DNA of 64,000 nucleotides from Hymenopellis radicata (taxonomy: Eukaryota > Basidiomycota > Agaricomycetes > Agaricales > Physalacriaceae): NCBI GenBank assembly GCA_015501595.1, contig JADNRX010000100.1:91302-155301 (forward strand). The letters run 5' to 3'. The notes below the pieces were generated by a model, which ran no database searches, was not told the DNA's origin, and worked only from the letters and a program-made list of their open reading frames with translations. A program made the translations under genes and the position numbers. This document shows positions 1 through 11,305 of the stretch, piece by piece (the first letter of the stretch is position 1; every line of letters begins with the position of its first letter).

Positions 1-1734
1 TCTGGACCTCCAGCGACAACAAACTCACGACGAGGCTTTGCCCCGGCAATGCCCCATTAGTAGCCAAAACAATCTGTTCCTCCTTTTCTGCACACCAGGT
101 ATCTAAAAGACGTAGCTCAGCGTCCACTGCATCGGCGAACGCCTCCAATGTTCGCGTCTTCGACGGTGTGCTGAAAACTCGTGTGACAAAGTTACGCAGG
201 TGCTTTAGGCACGTACATCGCTCGCCGAGGGACGCCAGGATGGAAGCCTGAGATGCGAGGGAGAGATGCAGTAATCTCGGTGTTGCCTTGTACGCGTCAT
301 TAAGCATTACGTTGCTGCGACCTTGTAAAGCTATCAGTACTTCCCGCACAGCGTCATGTTCGTAGATGTATTTCTAGTACTTTGGATTAGAGACGTGGAA
401 TACGCGAGTGCAACGGCTTACGTCGGCTAGGTGCACAAATTCAGTTGGGACAGCTCGATTGCGCCCCATCACGTTCTGTAATGTTGGTCCTAACCAAGTT
501 GTTAGGACGTCAAGACGTCAATAACTGGCCGCTCCGTACCTAATGTACTAGCATTACCAATATCAAATCTCGTGCTCATACCCTGCACAGGCATCCTCCA
601 GTCACTGCGCCAATACTGTCTGGCCTGAAGGTCCTCGACCTCTTTTCGATGAAGCACAGATAACCGTATGTCTGGAAGTGACGGTGTGAAAGCCGGCGAA
701 GACGTGGGGGAAGGTGATCTTGGTGGTGTGGGCAACGAGTCCGACGAGCGCTCGTCCGAGTGAAGAGACCAAAGAGAGGACGCGTCACTGTCCGAGTCTG
801 GTTCTCGCTGATTCTTGATGCTCCCTGGTGGCATCCCGTATACGCCTTCCCAATGTTCTCCTTCGAATGGGTCGTCTTCTAGGATCTTCTTCCATGTCAG
901 AACCTCTACGGCAGGAGGAGGAGCGTTGAGATTGAAGAGATATGATGAAGCATAGGTTGAGGTGCTAGACTCGGGCGCGTTTGCTAAACAAAACTACTTT
1001 GTAGATCAGGCAAGTGAATCTGAGTAGTATGCCGACTTACGAGCAACTGCAGATGGGATGGTAAAGCCTATCGCAGGTCAGACGTCTTCGCGAACGACAA
1101 TGCTTGAGGTACCTTTATTTCCTGATCAAGGTCGTGCTCCTTTTCAAAGTTCTCTTTCAGACGTTTGTAAGACGTTTCAAGTGCGTCTGCAAGGGCGTCG
1201 TGGGACTGTATTCGAGCCTTCTGTACATGTCTAGTTGAGTAATCAATGAATCTAGCTCGACGTTGACGCGTACTAAGGCGCACCCTCCCATCGTTCTGTC
1301 CGCTGCGGCCTGCTCGATAGTGACCCCAACCTTGTTGAGCATTGTGCCCTCAAGACTGAGGCTTCGGGCGCGTAGTCGATGCTGGAGTGGTATTCCGTCT
1401 CGTCTTCATCGCCATGGAGGTTGCGAACCAGTTGTTCGCACAGTGACACAATTTTCAGATGATTGGCCCGCAATTGACGCGACTGAGGGCGTGCGGTAAG
1501 GCGGGATATTGGGCGCATGGAGGCACTCGACACCGGGCGTATGCCTTGGCTCGTTGAAGGTCGTATTCCTTGACTCGAAGAGGGTCGTATGGTACCGCTA
1601 TACGGATGGTGTATTGACTGGCTGGAAGACGGCCGTACCGTTTGGGTCGGAGTCGCGCGCGGCGTGACACTCGAGACCGGCGGCCTGGACGCAGCAGATG
1701 CCGGTCGTGGTCTGTCCGCACTCGTTGGTCTCAT
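1..1734 (-). pseudogene. Gamma-tubulin complex component (GCP5/6-like), unit A copy, partial
   Basis: Visible exons on the minus strand are exon 1 (1734-1113), exon 2 (1067-1041), exon 3 (993-540), exon 4 (489-422) and the start of exon 5 (373-1); the rest lies outside the window. Exon 3 is 454 nt and open, with the phase needed to join exon 4. Exon 1 is 622 nt and shifts frame near codon 133, so the coiled-coil part (ALETSYKRLKENFEKEHDLD) falls out of frame with the Ser/Pro-rich start. Exon 5 has deletions near 50 and 300. Introns 1-4 keep canonical ends. The copy is non-functional as read, unless the indels are consensus errors. See the unit B copy for domains. Confidence 0.8.
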
Positions 1735-2022
1735 CGGTGGTGGTGAAGGGGCTGCTCGTCGTGGTTGTGATCAAAGATCGGTTGTGGTCACAACTCTGTC
1801 ACCGACCACCACCATGGCGTCCGATTTCAGCACTTGCCACTGTCAGAGGCTTTGTCCCTCTACTTCGACGGCGCGTTGAACTTGGGATTAGAGAGCTTTG
1901 TCGGAAGGCTAAAGGTTGACTTGATCAGGCCTGGAAGCTGCAGGCAAGCCTTCCGCTCTCTTGCTACTTTATGCTAAACACCGTATCTATCTACATAGGA
2001 GGCATCATCTTGACGTCAAATC
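1735..2022. promoter_or_regulatory. Intergenic interval upstream of GCP start, unit A
   Basis: About 290 bp separate the minus-strand GCP start codon from the plus-strand small reading frame, so this may be a bidirectional promoter captured with the gene. It contains a CACC/GGTGG-rich stretch (about 1730-1815). No TATA box stands out. The same interval recurs at 14287-14558, 25980-26252, 37659-37926, 49242-49515 and 60979-61246, with many small indels. The role is inferred from position only. Confidence 0.35.
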
Positions 2023-2220
2023 ATGGACTTCCTGTTCGCTGGTTGTAGGAGAGCTGCTTCGTCTAGGGCAAGGGTTTCTGTGTTGGTCTCTCCATATTCC
2101 CCGAGAGGTGCGTGATATTGTCTTTCATGCTCCTTTGCCAGAATTGACCATTCCCCAGACCAGTTTCTAATGCCACTGCGAGGACAAGGCCATGCTCCCG
2201 GCAACCTTCGACCTGCTTAA
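2023..2220 (+). CDS. Small spliced reading frame of 48 codons, unit A
   Basis: The frame begins MDFLFAGCRRAASS. Exon 1 is 2023-2107. The intron 2108-2158 has a GTGCGT donor, an ATTGACC branch and a CCCCAG acceptor. Exon 2 is 2159-2220 and ends GNLRPA-stop. It is divergent from GCP and convergent with gene X, whose stop is at 2263. I recognise no family. Against it, the opposite strand of the same DNA (2204-2016) holds an uninterrupted 62-codon ORF in units A and E, so strand and coding status are unproven. It could equally be untranslated leader of GCP. Confidence 0.35.
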
Positions 2221-2262
2221 ATCGCATCCAACCATACTACTTAGCACGTAGTCACGTCTTTC

Positions 2263-5200
2263 TCATCGAGTAATGTAGGCGCCAGTAGCGAGAAACTCGC
2301 AGTTCCGACAGAAATAATATCTAAGCAGTTCGACTGCGATGACCTCTACCCATTGCCAACGAACGCTAAGTTTGGAGCAAGCCGTCTCCTCGGCCTCAAC
2401 CCTTACCTCTCGGCGAGTCAATCGAAACTTTCCTCGACGGTGGCAGGTCTCAAATTCAAGTCACGCAGGGAAACTGAGCGGATACGGTTCCTGTGAACGA
2501 ATCATTAGCAGAGTTTAGCGTGAGGAATAGTCGACGCACCATTCGCAAAGGTAACGAAGCTGCGAATTACGATACTCTACTGTAGTAAATGTAACAAGCT
2601 AGTCGAAATGGTCTAACTACTCGAAACTGCAGCAAGAGGTTAGGAAAGCTGATACAACTAGGAGTAAAGAAGGCTTACCCGACCATGGAATGCGTGATAT
2701 TGCGAACACAGCACGGCGACGAGGTAGACGCCGCGTTGCGTACATCTGCCAGGAAACAACAAGTGTCAAGATCAGAGTAAACCTGCATAATGGCAACCAA
2801 GACTTACCGAGATCATTCTAGCATCAGAACAGTTCGCACAACAGTAGCGAGAACACATACAAGGACAACCTACCAGCACGTAGGTAACGTCGAGATGAAG
2901 ACAAATTTCACATCCCCGTCGCCAGAAGTCGCGAACGTTAACCGATTAGCGAATGCCTGTGCGGAGCAGCGTTCCACGTTCGCGTCGTCGAACACATTGA
3001 AAAGTCCAGTGCTTGACGGCCGCGAGACAGTGCCGAGTCGAGGTATTAGTACAAGCTGACAGTAAAGTCAGTACTGAATGCAATATCATATCAAATGACA
3101 CTTACAATTGAACAAGAGGGCGGGACGCGACGTCCTTCCTGTAAATACGTGAGTAAAACCGTAGATAAGTAGAGTGGGGATGGACAGCTCACCGATGAAA
3201 GGTCAGCCCCCAATAAGACAAGGTGACGGATGTCAGGTATAACCACACTCTCAAGGCCATAAGTTCCCCCGCCGTCTCGTGGATCACTGGCAGCCGGCGC
3301 GAAGCCAAACTGTTGTTCACCGGCACGGAGCCAAATGATTCCGTTGACGTTGCGAGCAGGTCGGTGAACACCATCCTGCAGAAACACGAAGTGGTGAGTA
3401 GTCGAACACCAAGAAAAGGAAAGCCTTACCGACGTGAACAGGGCAGCGGTAAGGGTACACTAATACTAATCGATAAGGAGAGATTTACGAAGAGGGATAT
3501 GCAACGGCTTACCCTTGGTGTTTACATTACTGGGTGGTCCGTAAACCACAGGATATCAGGTCTTGAGAAGGCGGCCCGAACAAACAGAGATATGCGGTGT
3601 ACAAAGTTGTACACTATTCGTAGTAAGTGGGCATCGACACTGTAGATAAGAACGGTAAGTCAAATGAAAGAACGGCGCGAGCGAGTGTGACATACCTTAA
3701 AAGAAGCACCTCTTCTTGGTGTTGTCTAGACTAAGACTATATCAAGAGTTAGACTTCGGGGGGCGACGAGGACTGTAACAAGACACGTACCAGGTACGCA
3801 AACAGTTCCGAGTCAAACGGAGATCATGGAGCCGCGTCTTGTCTGACGATTATCCAGAGGCGGGGGCGGTCTATCACAGTCGGAATGAGTTCAAGAACTG
3901 TAGAAGACGAAATCTACGACTCACCGGGCAGTGCAGGCGGAAGAGAGTCTCTAGTCACGTCGCGTAGCGAGTGATGATGGCGTGTAGGTCGACACCGTCT
4001 GCAATGATGGTGAGGTGTGGACTTGAAGTGAGTGTGTAGTATGAGACGGTGTCGACGTCTACCGCAAGGTAAGTTGTTGAATAAACTGGGCGCACGGACA
4101 ACGTACCGACAACCCGCATTAGTACGCCGAAGTTTGTTGCAAGTCGTCCTACCGACAGCGTCAAGGATAGTCACTATTGTGAGGTGAGTACTAGTGAATA
4201 CGCGAGACGCGGCGAGGACGCACCAGAAATGCCGCCGTAGGCAAGAAATTCGTAGAGAGAGACCTCAGTCGCCCAAGTCTTGACATCGAGGGCGCTTAAC
4301 GTCTTCAGCGAAGAAAGTCTGAAATGTTGTCAACCAGCGCGTCCGTCAGAAGAGCGAGGAACAACGTACACGTGAAACAGCGTCGAATGGAGATGGCTAG
4401 AGGAGGAGAACGAGTAAATAAAGTGGGGTCATGGTGGGAGGAGGAAACCCACGCTGTGACGAGCAACGCTGTAAGCGGTCACGTTTTCAAGCGCGTCGGG
4501 ATGGCCATGGCGAGAACGTCGGCGGCGACGTCGAGAGTCACTGCGACACAGTGAGAAACATAATATGTGGGAACTGTATACGAACCGAGGGAGAAGACAA
4601 GTCGAGGAGGGAAGGAGGGAAGGGACTGGGTGATGATGGATTCCGAGCAAATTCCATCGCCTTTTATTACATTTCCGGGCACGCCAAGGTCCACAATAGA
4701 CGTAATACTATTCGGATAATATCACGCCGTGATGCGAGAGCGGCCGTTGGGGCGAGAACTTCGGAAGTTGTAAGGGAATTATTGCGCCGCCACGGGAGAC
4801 CGTTTCTAGCGTCCTACGCGTATTAACCTCCCTGACCGCGTAAAAGAATGTTAAATAACTCACTGATAGATGAAAATGAGCTATGAAAGTTGTCAGGCCC
4901 GACCTCAACCGAGTGAATGAAATCCAATAGAATTCACCTCCTCCTCCAGAATGCACTGATTCTGCATTCCTTTCGCTTCGCGCCAAGTCTCCGCGGTCCA
5001 AAATGCTCCCGTCGTTTCAAGGAGAGGACCCTGATCGTCTGATGTGAGTCATCTAGAATAAACAGACGGGGAACTGAAAAACTTACAGATTGGTATTTCG
5101 TGGCGGCGGAGATTCGCACCGCTTCGCGTTGCATTCTGGGCACGGAAAGTAGTCGGCGTTTACGTTCTGATGAAATATAATAGGGTCAGACCGAAATTGA

Positions 5201-6000
5201 AGCGAATGGACAACGGAAAAGGCACGAACCTTCTGAGTACCAGATTGAATTCAGGTTTATTGTCGTGTGATTGTCAATTACGGCCAATATGACACCGCCA
5301 GTACGTCTAGACAAGGTATATACAGATGCTAGAGTCGCCAGATTGGGCAGACTTTGCGGGAAACGCGAATTAGCCAAAAGTGTCGGAGGGATGGAGGAGG
5401 AGAACGACCACTTGCGTCATTTCCCCGCATTCGAAAGTCAAGAGATAAGATAGGAAAGACCCCAGACGCGTCATAGGGTCCAGGAAATCCTCGTGCTATC
5501 GATGCTCAGGGTCCAAGACGCCTCGCTGAGCGTTGACGCGAAAAGCGGGCGTAAAAGCGCGTCCAGTCGTCCAAGCACCGTCGGAATTAGGATTACGTAA
5601 GCTCCAGAACAATCTCCAAGTAAATTCAAGTATCCCAGAGCCCAGTGATAATAGAAATGCAAGGGGTCGAGCGAGTGTAACCGCCCCAAGATCGGAATCG
5701 TCGTGGTTCGAGTGCAAGTTTACCCGATCACCTGGGGTGACCTGGGCTCGATCTATGACTTCCAACACGACATTTCCCCGTCAATTCCGAGACGATAGGA
5801 CACGTAGAACAGGTACCCAGCTTAGTATACCCGCTGGGTGAGCGGAGTGAATATTCCACGTAGGACACGCGATATCCTCCTGGCGACAAGACGCACATCA
5901 TCTTCAGGGTGCCGGATATCGATCGCACTAGTTTCTGGGCTCCCCTGGAAGGAAGTTTTAGAGAAGCACACATTTGGTATTTTGCTCACATTCACTTCGT
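2263..6000 (-). pseudogene. Gene X: minus-strand micro-exon gene, unrecognised, unit A copy
   Basis: A chain of short candidate exons separated by ~48-78 nt introns runs down the minus strand. Examples are the donor/acceptor pairs at 5222/5169 and 5084/5045 and the terminal introns near 2700-2640. The final exon ends at a TGA at 2263-2265 after YYFCRNCEFLATGAYITR. One exon near 4520 encodes LDVAADVLAMAIPTRL. That weakly recalls fungal multi-pass membrane proteins, but I would not name a family. Unit A has its own sequence at 3920-4330 with an open stretch VDTVSYYTLTSSPHLTIIAD. A single uninterrupted model could not be built, so decay in this copy is likely. Confidence 0.45.
3988..4056. repeat. 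Inverted repeat unique to unit A
   Basis: The 13-nt arms GTCGACACCGTCT (3988-4000) and AGACGGTGTCGAC (4044-4056) are perfectly complementary and enclose a 43-nt loop. They lie in the A-specific part of gene X, where units B-F have unrelated sequence. Confidence 0.7.
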
Positions 6001-6475
6001 GTTAATGTTGACATGTGGTCTATCGGTAAGTAGGTGAATTTCTCCGACTCTAGGTGTTTCCCATGTTTTAGTGGGATACTCTACTGTACTTTCTACAGTA
6101 GTTTAGGCAACTCTACTGTCTTTAACGAGTGTTTATTTTATGGTGTACATTTTGTAATGAAGTCTAAGTAACACTTTTGAAGTGAATGGAGTCACTTTTC
6201 TTACTTTCGCGCAATAAAGAATAGGACAAATAGAGTTCATTTCTCGCGTAGTATACATGTAGATCTCTCTAACGGCGTAAAATCTACGTAGTCTTACTGG
6301 TTACAACAACCGCTACGCCGCGCTTTCGCTCCTAAGCCCGCCAATACGCCACATCAGAAGTGCTCCAGATCACCAAAGAGCAGGGCGCAAGACGGCGACG
6401 CAGTCGCCCTCGCTACGAAATACCAAGACGTAAGTCCGGGAAGTGATCGAAGCAAAGTGAAAGGTACGAACCTTC
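6001..6475. other. AT-richer spacer between genes Y and X, unit A
   Basis: No coding frame is supported. The stretch holds a short hairpin (CTACTGTACTTTCTACAGTAG, near 6081-6101) and an ACTTTTGAAGTGAATGGAGTCACTT near-repeat. An AATAAAGAAT motif near 6214 on the plus strand would be out of place for the minus-strand genes. It probably contains the 3' flank of Y and the promoter of X. Confidence 0.45.
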
Positions 6476-7914
6476 CTATTCCAATATTACTATTGAAGAG
6501 GTCGGATCCTGACCTTCGCGTGCGGTAAAACTAGCGGCCTGAGGCGCCCGTATGGTCGTCGTCCTCACTGTCTCCAAGCCAATCATGGACGGCGAAGTCG
6601 TAACAGCTGTTGTTTCTCGTGTGGCGCAATTTCTCGTCCACAGTGTTGTATCCGCAGCAGTGAGAAGCCCGCAACGCGGGCGCAGCGGCGAATAGCCGCT
6701 GGTCACTGCTGCCAATATACTGAACCAATCATGAGCCGTCAGCTTAAGAATTCAGGCAGTAAAGGCACATACCCGAAATGAGGTCCCTGTCAAAGTTCCA
6801 AATGCGGCGAGAAAGCCGAACGCGAAGAGATCCAGATCTCCATCAACGGCGCAGTTTATCCGAGAGTGAGTCAACTGGCGGCGGTAAGTCCATGCGAGTA
6901 GGAAATCCAGCCAATAAGAGAATAGCCATGGGAAAAGAATGCGAAGTGAGGCACTTCGCCCTGCAGGAGTCCAGAATGAGAAGAGGACCGCGTCGCATTG
7001 AGGTATCGGATTTGAAGCGCGCGCGAAGGAGTCCAGTGTCAGGCGGACATCATGGAGGCCGCGAAGCGGCTGAATTGATTCCTGGTGCGGTGTCAGGCTC
7101 AAAACGAGTCAATTCAAAGCCAAGACATACCGAATTTGATGGCAAGACGGCGCTGAATCTGGTGGAAATTCATGTCAGAAATACGCTTCGAAATGAAGCC
7201 GGAATTCTCACTTTTTCCTAGAAAAAAAGCCCGGCCGGCGAGGCCACCCCACGCCGTAGACGTTCAACAGCCTGTATTCAACAAGTCGAAGTCTTGAGGT
7301 AGGGAGGTACGGGGTGTGGCGGCTTCTCAAGGAGGCGGCGCAGCCGCCTCTTCGTCCACGCGTGAAAGAACGTTCATTGCAAACGAGATCTCATCAGATC
7401 TACGTCCGAAATCAAGTCGGTTTGATCTACAAAGGGTCAGAAATAGTGACGAAAAGTGACGGAGAATGGTACCTTTTTCTTGAAAAAAAAGCCGGTCCGG
7501 CGAGGACAGCAGACGCTGCCCGAATTGCAGGACTCGGTCTCTCCAGTTCCAGAAGCTTCAAGCCGGTACCATCAGCGTGGAGGTATGCGTATCGGGGAGG
7601 CGGCGCAGCCGCCGCCTCCATCGTCGTCGTCAAGAGCTAACTGGCTTCAATATCCGATAAAACTTGAAGCTGTCACATTCACCGGAGGAGGACCGTAGCC
7701 GCGCGAATTTCCCTAAGAATAGTACGTCAAAAAAATAACCTTACAGCGAATTTCAAAACACACCTTTTCACTGACCCCCAAGCCTCTGCGGCGAGCAGAT
7801 CCACGCTGCTCAAAGTCCACTTGTCCGTAATTCGTTCCAAGTCGCGGTTTGAAGAGCTCGAGAAGTCGATACCCGGGGCGATACGTATTTGCGAGAAGAG
7901 ATGACGCGTCGTTC
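6476..7914 (-). pseudogene. Gene Y: minus-strand spliced gene, unrecognised, unit A copy
   Basis: Well-formed introns on the minus strand are 7211-7159 (GTGAGA, CTGACATG, CACCAG; 53 nt), 7130-7082 (GTATGT, CCTGACA, CACCAG; 49 nt) and 6772-6720 (GTATGT, CTGAC, TTCAG; 53 nt), with a 28-nt exon at 7158-7131. Joined in phase, the exons read ...PGFFSRKK / FSAVLPSNS / ESIQPLRGLHDV... then WLFSYWLDFLLAWTYRRQ, LFAFGFLAAFGTLTGTSF and CCGYNTVDEKLRHTRN. The frame ends at 6476 (SSIVILE-stop). In A an extra base near 6540 shifts the last 20 codons. I recognise no family. Codon-level conservation between diverged units supports coding. Confidence 0.5.
6654..6712. repeat. Hairpin cassette in gene Y, unit A
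   Basis: An outer stem GCAGCAGTGA/TCACTGCTGC (6654-6663, 6703-6712) encloses two inner hairpins, GCCCGC-AAC-GCGGGC and AGCGGC-GAATA-GCCGCT. As single-stranded DNA or RNA it would form a three-way junction. It lies in the exon coding the QRLFAAAPALRAS segment. Confidence 0.7.
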
Positions 7915-9077
7915 CTAAGTGGAGTCAGTTTTCCACGTATGAGAAGGTGATGGTTCGGGACGAACCTTGGTGATCACGTGTGATCGACGTCTGTTCCTTC
8001 CGACAATCATGTCGCCTGACACCTTCTCTTCTCTCCCGGCCTCTCCACGCCCTGAATCGACCCTCAAGGTCATTGCGAATATGTGTTTGTCTTGATTCCC
8101 GGCGAAGGGCCCCCTGCGTCGGACCGACTGAGTCTCTTTCTGAACCTTAGAGGAACTTTGGTGACGCACCTCACTGCCCATTGACGCTGCGTCGTCGCCT
8201 TTGTCTTGGCTATTTCCTGACCTTCTCATAACTTCCGCGAATTCTGACGCCGGATCTGAACGAATTGAACTGCTCTCTGTCTGTGCGTCGGCGCGACTAA
8301 GCACCCAAAGTCTGAGTCCGAATCTGGAAGAATTGGACGACTGTCTTTGCTGTTTGTGTGCCGTATGAGTCTTCAGTTTGTCCTAGCCTGTATTACGAAG
8401 ACTGTATGAATCGTCAGCGGCGAAGTGGGATAAGGCGACGACTCACTTGCTGACATTCCCAAAAAATCGAAACCCGGATCTGGACGAATTGAAGGACCCT
8501 CTCTACGTCGCGCGGCCTTCAACACTCCCGTCAATACCCCTGGAACACAAAGACTGCATGGAATTTCAGCGGGCGAACGGACTCAAGGCGACACCTGACT
8601 TACTCGCTGAACACTCCCGAAATCCGAACCCGAATCTGGACAGATTGAGCGACTGTCGTCTCACAAACCGTCTATGCTCGCCCCGTTACGACTGTTCAGG
8701 AACGAAGACTTCGGCAACTCTGTGAATTTTCAGCGCCGAAACAACGTTCAAGACAAGGTAAGCTTACCATTCTCGTTGAAACCATCGTGGAAGACTGAAA
8801 ATGCGCCGAGACGACAGAAATTGCAGCAGACGAGCGGGACAAGTTGCTGGTGGGAGACATGATGGCGGGAGGGAAATGACTTGCCGAACACCTGTATTCC
8901 TTACCAAACACGGCACATTTTCGCATTCGGGACTCTAGGCCTTGCTTCGTAAGACCCTGTCCGGCACACCAAAAGTTGCTTTCCTGTTGCAAGTCATGAT
9001 GAATCTTAGTGTCCGGTGTATTCATGAGATTGTCCTGGATTTTCCGAGTTGATCAACACCAAGAACAGCGTAAAGCA
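7915..9077. other. Unassigned stretch upstream of gene Y, unit A
   Basis: Minus-strand introns continue here, for example the GTTCGT donor near 7962, so it probably holds the 5' part of gene Y. The minus-strand frame at 9025-8696 (MNTPDTKIHHDL...) is open for 109 codons, with GLESRMRKCAVFGKEYRCSA shared with other units. The segment 8080-8300 has no clear counterpart in B-F. No product is recognised. Confidence 0.35.
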
Positions 9078-9133
9078 ACCTTACTATTCCACGAGCAAAG
9101 GTAAAAGTACCTCTGTTCCTAGAATAGTAAGGT
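9078..9133. other. Long stem-loop, unit A
   Basis: The arms ACCTTACTATTC and GAATAGTAAGGT are perfectly complementary over 12 bp and enclose a loop that itself contains AGGTAAAAGTACCT. It sits about 250 bp before the TATA-containing block. Confidence 0.6.
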
Positions 9134-9242
9134 ACGTGAGGAGGTTCCCTGCATGCTTCGAATATATTGCAATGACGGAGGAGAGGATTTCATTGACCTT
9201 GTAGCATAGTACTGAGAAAGCAGAATAGGATGTTGAGTATAT

Positions 9243-9722
9243 TTATTGAAAGCTACAAGTCCCCGCTATCGAATGATACAGCGGAGAAGTGAATTGGACA
9301 CGAAGAAGTGTGGCGCAACGGCGTGCCAAGTCCGAGTGTACGTCAGTGGTCCGATAGCGAAAGTCACGGGAAATCGGTCTCGAGAGGGTATATAAACCCT
9401 CTGGACAACAGCAGAGCCTCAGAGTCTTGTTCTCCTCCAACTGCATTAAACGGCACGGGTCCTGGAAGCCAAGAGCTAACCTTCCGTCCACCGGGACGGC
9501 CGCGGGGCTCTTGGGGAAAGGGATCCGCGTCAGACGTTCCACATGGTGGTACGCCGTCTTCGGACGTTCGCACAAAGCCCTCACTGAGGCCACCGGTCTA
9601 ATCAACCGGTGAGAGCCAAGAGGAGCTCCGAGTTTCTCGGGGCACCTTTTCGGCTTATTGGGGCCCGTCAGGCCGGGCGCTAGCTGGCATTTTTCCTCCA
9701 GAAAACGTGGACTTGCGTTCAT
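9243..9722 (-). CDS. Uncharacterised ORF of 159 codons, unit A
   Basis: An open minus-strand frame beginning MNASPRFLEEKCQLAPGL and running through the structured block. Compared with B it has non-conservative changes (for example ERPKTAYHHVE versus ERLTTAYHSVE), so purifying selection is not obvious. It could be a 5' exon of gene Y or a chance frame. Confidence 0.25.
   Translation of the reverse strand: MNASPRFLEEKCQLAPGLTGPNKPKRCPEKLGAPLGSHRLIRPVASVRALCERPKTAYHHVERLTRIPFPKSPAAVPVDGRLALGFQDPCRLMQLEENKTLRLCCCPEGLYTLSRPISRDFRYRTTDVHSDLARRCATLLRVQFTSPLYHSIAGTCSFQ
9383..9694 (+). ncRNA. Candidate TATA-driven structured RNA (or LTR-like promoter block), unit A
   Basis: A TATATAAA box (9389-9396) lies within the palindrome AGAGGGT...ACCCTCT. 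Downstream on the plus strand are nested stems: CCAAGAGC/GCTCTTGG enclosing CCGTCC-ACCG-GGACGG, then CACCGGT-CTAATCA-ACCGGTG, then CCGAG-TTT-CTCGG. A T5 run follows at 9690-9694. The block is well conserved between A and B although the subrepeats right after it are not. It matches no RNA I know (not U6, SRP or RNase P by motif). It could also be retroelement promoter sequence or coding DNA of the overlapping minus ORF. Confidence 0.3.
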
Positions 9723-9739
9723 TTCTCAGTACCTGCACA

Positions 9740-10110
9740 GCCACCACATACGTTAATTGTAACTTTGTCTTCGATTAGTGTACTTTTTCCTACGGTAGGC
9801 TCTTCCAACTGACAGGCTCTTCCTCTCCTCCAAGGCCCAGCTGAACACTCCTCGTCGTTCAAGAGTTATTCGACGTCCACGATGCCCGAGTCAGCACAGC
9901 CACAGTGGCGTCGAGTAGGTCCGCGCGCACACGCGCCGAGGAAGAACCTCGACTTGCAATTACTGAACAGCCACCACCTTCGCATCTAACTTTTCTCTTT
10001 GTCCTACGGTAGGCTCTTCCAAATAATATCAAGTTTCATTGCTCTGATTCCTATTGTACACATCCAGTCGTTTTAAGAGATATTCAACGCCCACGATGAG
10101 GCGGCAAGTC
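9740..10110. repeat. Pair of direct subrepeats, unit A (230 bp period)
   Basis: Two copies start with GCCACCACMT at 9740 and 9970. Both include CCTACGGTAGGCTCTTCCAA and GTTMAAGAG-type motifs. The first copy has extra sequence near 9810-9850. Confidence 0.75.
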
Positions 10111-10154
10111 CCAAATAGGCTATCTACCGAAGGAAACCCGCGCAGGAAGCACTG

Positions 10155-10162
10155 GCGAAGAC
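10155..10162. repeat. Left target-site duplication of the hAT element
   Basis: GCGAAGAC, identical to the right copy at 11306-11313. Confidence 0.88.
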
Positions 10163-11305
10163 TAGAGTTTATAAGTCCGGTTGGGTCCGGTTGCGGCGCC
10201 CAAATTTGGAAGGACCGGCAACCGCAACCGGTTGCCCAACGCGACTTTTTGCGTCAACCGTGGACTGCAACCGGTCCTCGACAAGGACCGGTTGCAACCG
10301 TGGTCTTTCACCAGTCCACAACCGGTTGGGACCACTAACGGTCGCAACCAGTCGCGACCGGTTGGGACTGACATACAATACCCACCTAAATCCTATTCAT
10401 GCGTGACGAGCATCCCCGGGCAATGGCACGGGGACACTCAGTCATGCATGATGCAGGACTGGGTGGGTGGATGGTAGGGGTGGAGGATTATGTAGGAGGT
10501 AGTGGTGGTCGGGGAGGTGGCGGATGGCGAGTCGTGACGCGTCGTCTGCGTCCTGCAGCTAAGCTATAAGAGCAGTGAGTAAGAACTGTGTCGACGGCGC
10601 CTGGAAACGCCGCCGACACCAAAGAAGCAGCAAAAAATATGAACAAAATCCACCACGTCGCCTGCAAGCGACGCAGCGGCCCAAATCCACCGCCCCCGCT
10701 CTTCAAGCGCGCTGTTAGGCGCGGCGGGTGGGCGTCGCGACTCGTTTCCCGTGTAATTATTATTGGCTGCCTGCTTGCGAGGGGCTTACGCGTGTTGCTG
10801 TCGTTTCCGTGGAGACGACGCAAAGTCGTCTCCCAGTCCATCGATGCTGACCCAGAGTCTAGCGTCGATGCCGAAATCACCGACTTGAAGTCGGGTGACA
10901 CTGCCATCGTCGCCGACTTGAAGTCGAGCGACGAATGGTGATCGTAGTGGAGGTGAGAAGAGAGAGATCGAGCCCGATCACACGCTTACGCGTACGCTCG
11001 GATCTCGGCCCGAGTCGCCGGATCGCGAGATATTCGTCGTGTATGCTCGTTTGGGCGCTGCAAGCGCCCGTTTAACTTGCTAAAAAATTCCTAAATTCAT
11101 ATTAAATATATACTTACATTATCCGGTTGCAACCGGTCTCAACCGGTCTGTACCGGTCCTGAAAAAATCAGCTAAACGTTCGGACTGGCAACCGCAACCG
11201 GTTGGGACCGGCAACCGGTCCCTCATTAACCGGTCCAAAATCGGTTGCAGTCCGGTTGGGTCCGCCGGTCCTACCCGGTCCTACCAACCGGACTTGTAAA
11301 CTCTA
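10163..11305. mobile_element. Non-autonomous hAT-type DNA transposon (1143 bp), only in unit A
   Basis: The ends are inverted repeats: TAGAGTTTATAAGTCCGG on the left and, read inward from the right, TAGAGTTTACAAGTCCGG, with one mismatch in about 22 nt. The element is flanked by a perfect 8-bp duplication, GCGAAGAC (10155-10162 and 11306-11313). At this site units B-E have a single uninterrupted sequence. Both ends carry ~150-200 bp dense in CCGGTTG/CAACCGG motifs, as expected for subterminal transposase-binding repeats. The middle has GC hairpins (10657-10672, 10811-10833, 11053-11069) but no transposase. TAG-ended TIRs plus an 8-bp target duplication are diagnostic of the hAT superfamily. 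It must be mobilised in trans. Confidence 0.88.

Noticed and set aside
4951..5150. KDZ or other Cys-rich transposase from CPECNAKRC-like translations
   Set aside because: The Cys-containing frame depends on one of three overlapping open frames, and splice phase favours others. No transposase core is visible.
5700..5760. tRNA-like GGTTCGA B-box motif
   Set aside because: No cloverleaf, A box or acceptor pairing could be drawn around it.
7314..7640. Plus-strand ORFs starting MWRLLKEAAQPP (110-170 codons)
   Set aside because: They are opposite gene Y, arise partly from the GC hairpins, and their length changes with every 1-nt indel between units.
9383..10110. LTR retrotransposon
   Set aside because: The TATA box and GC-rich leader resemble an LTR, but there is no paired long direct repeat of 200-600 bp within a unit, no reverse transcriptase or integrase, and no primer-binding site beside it.
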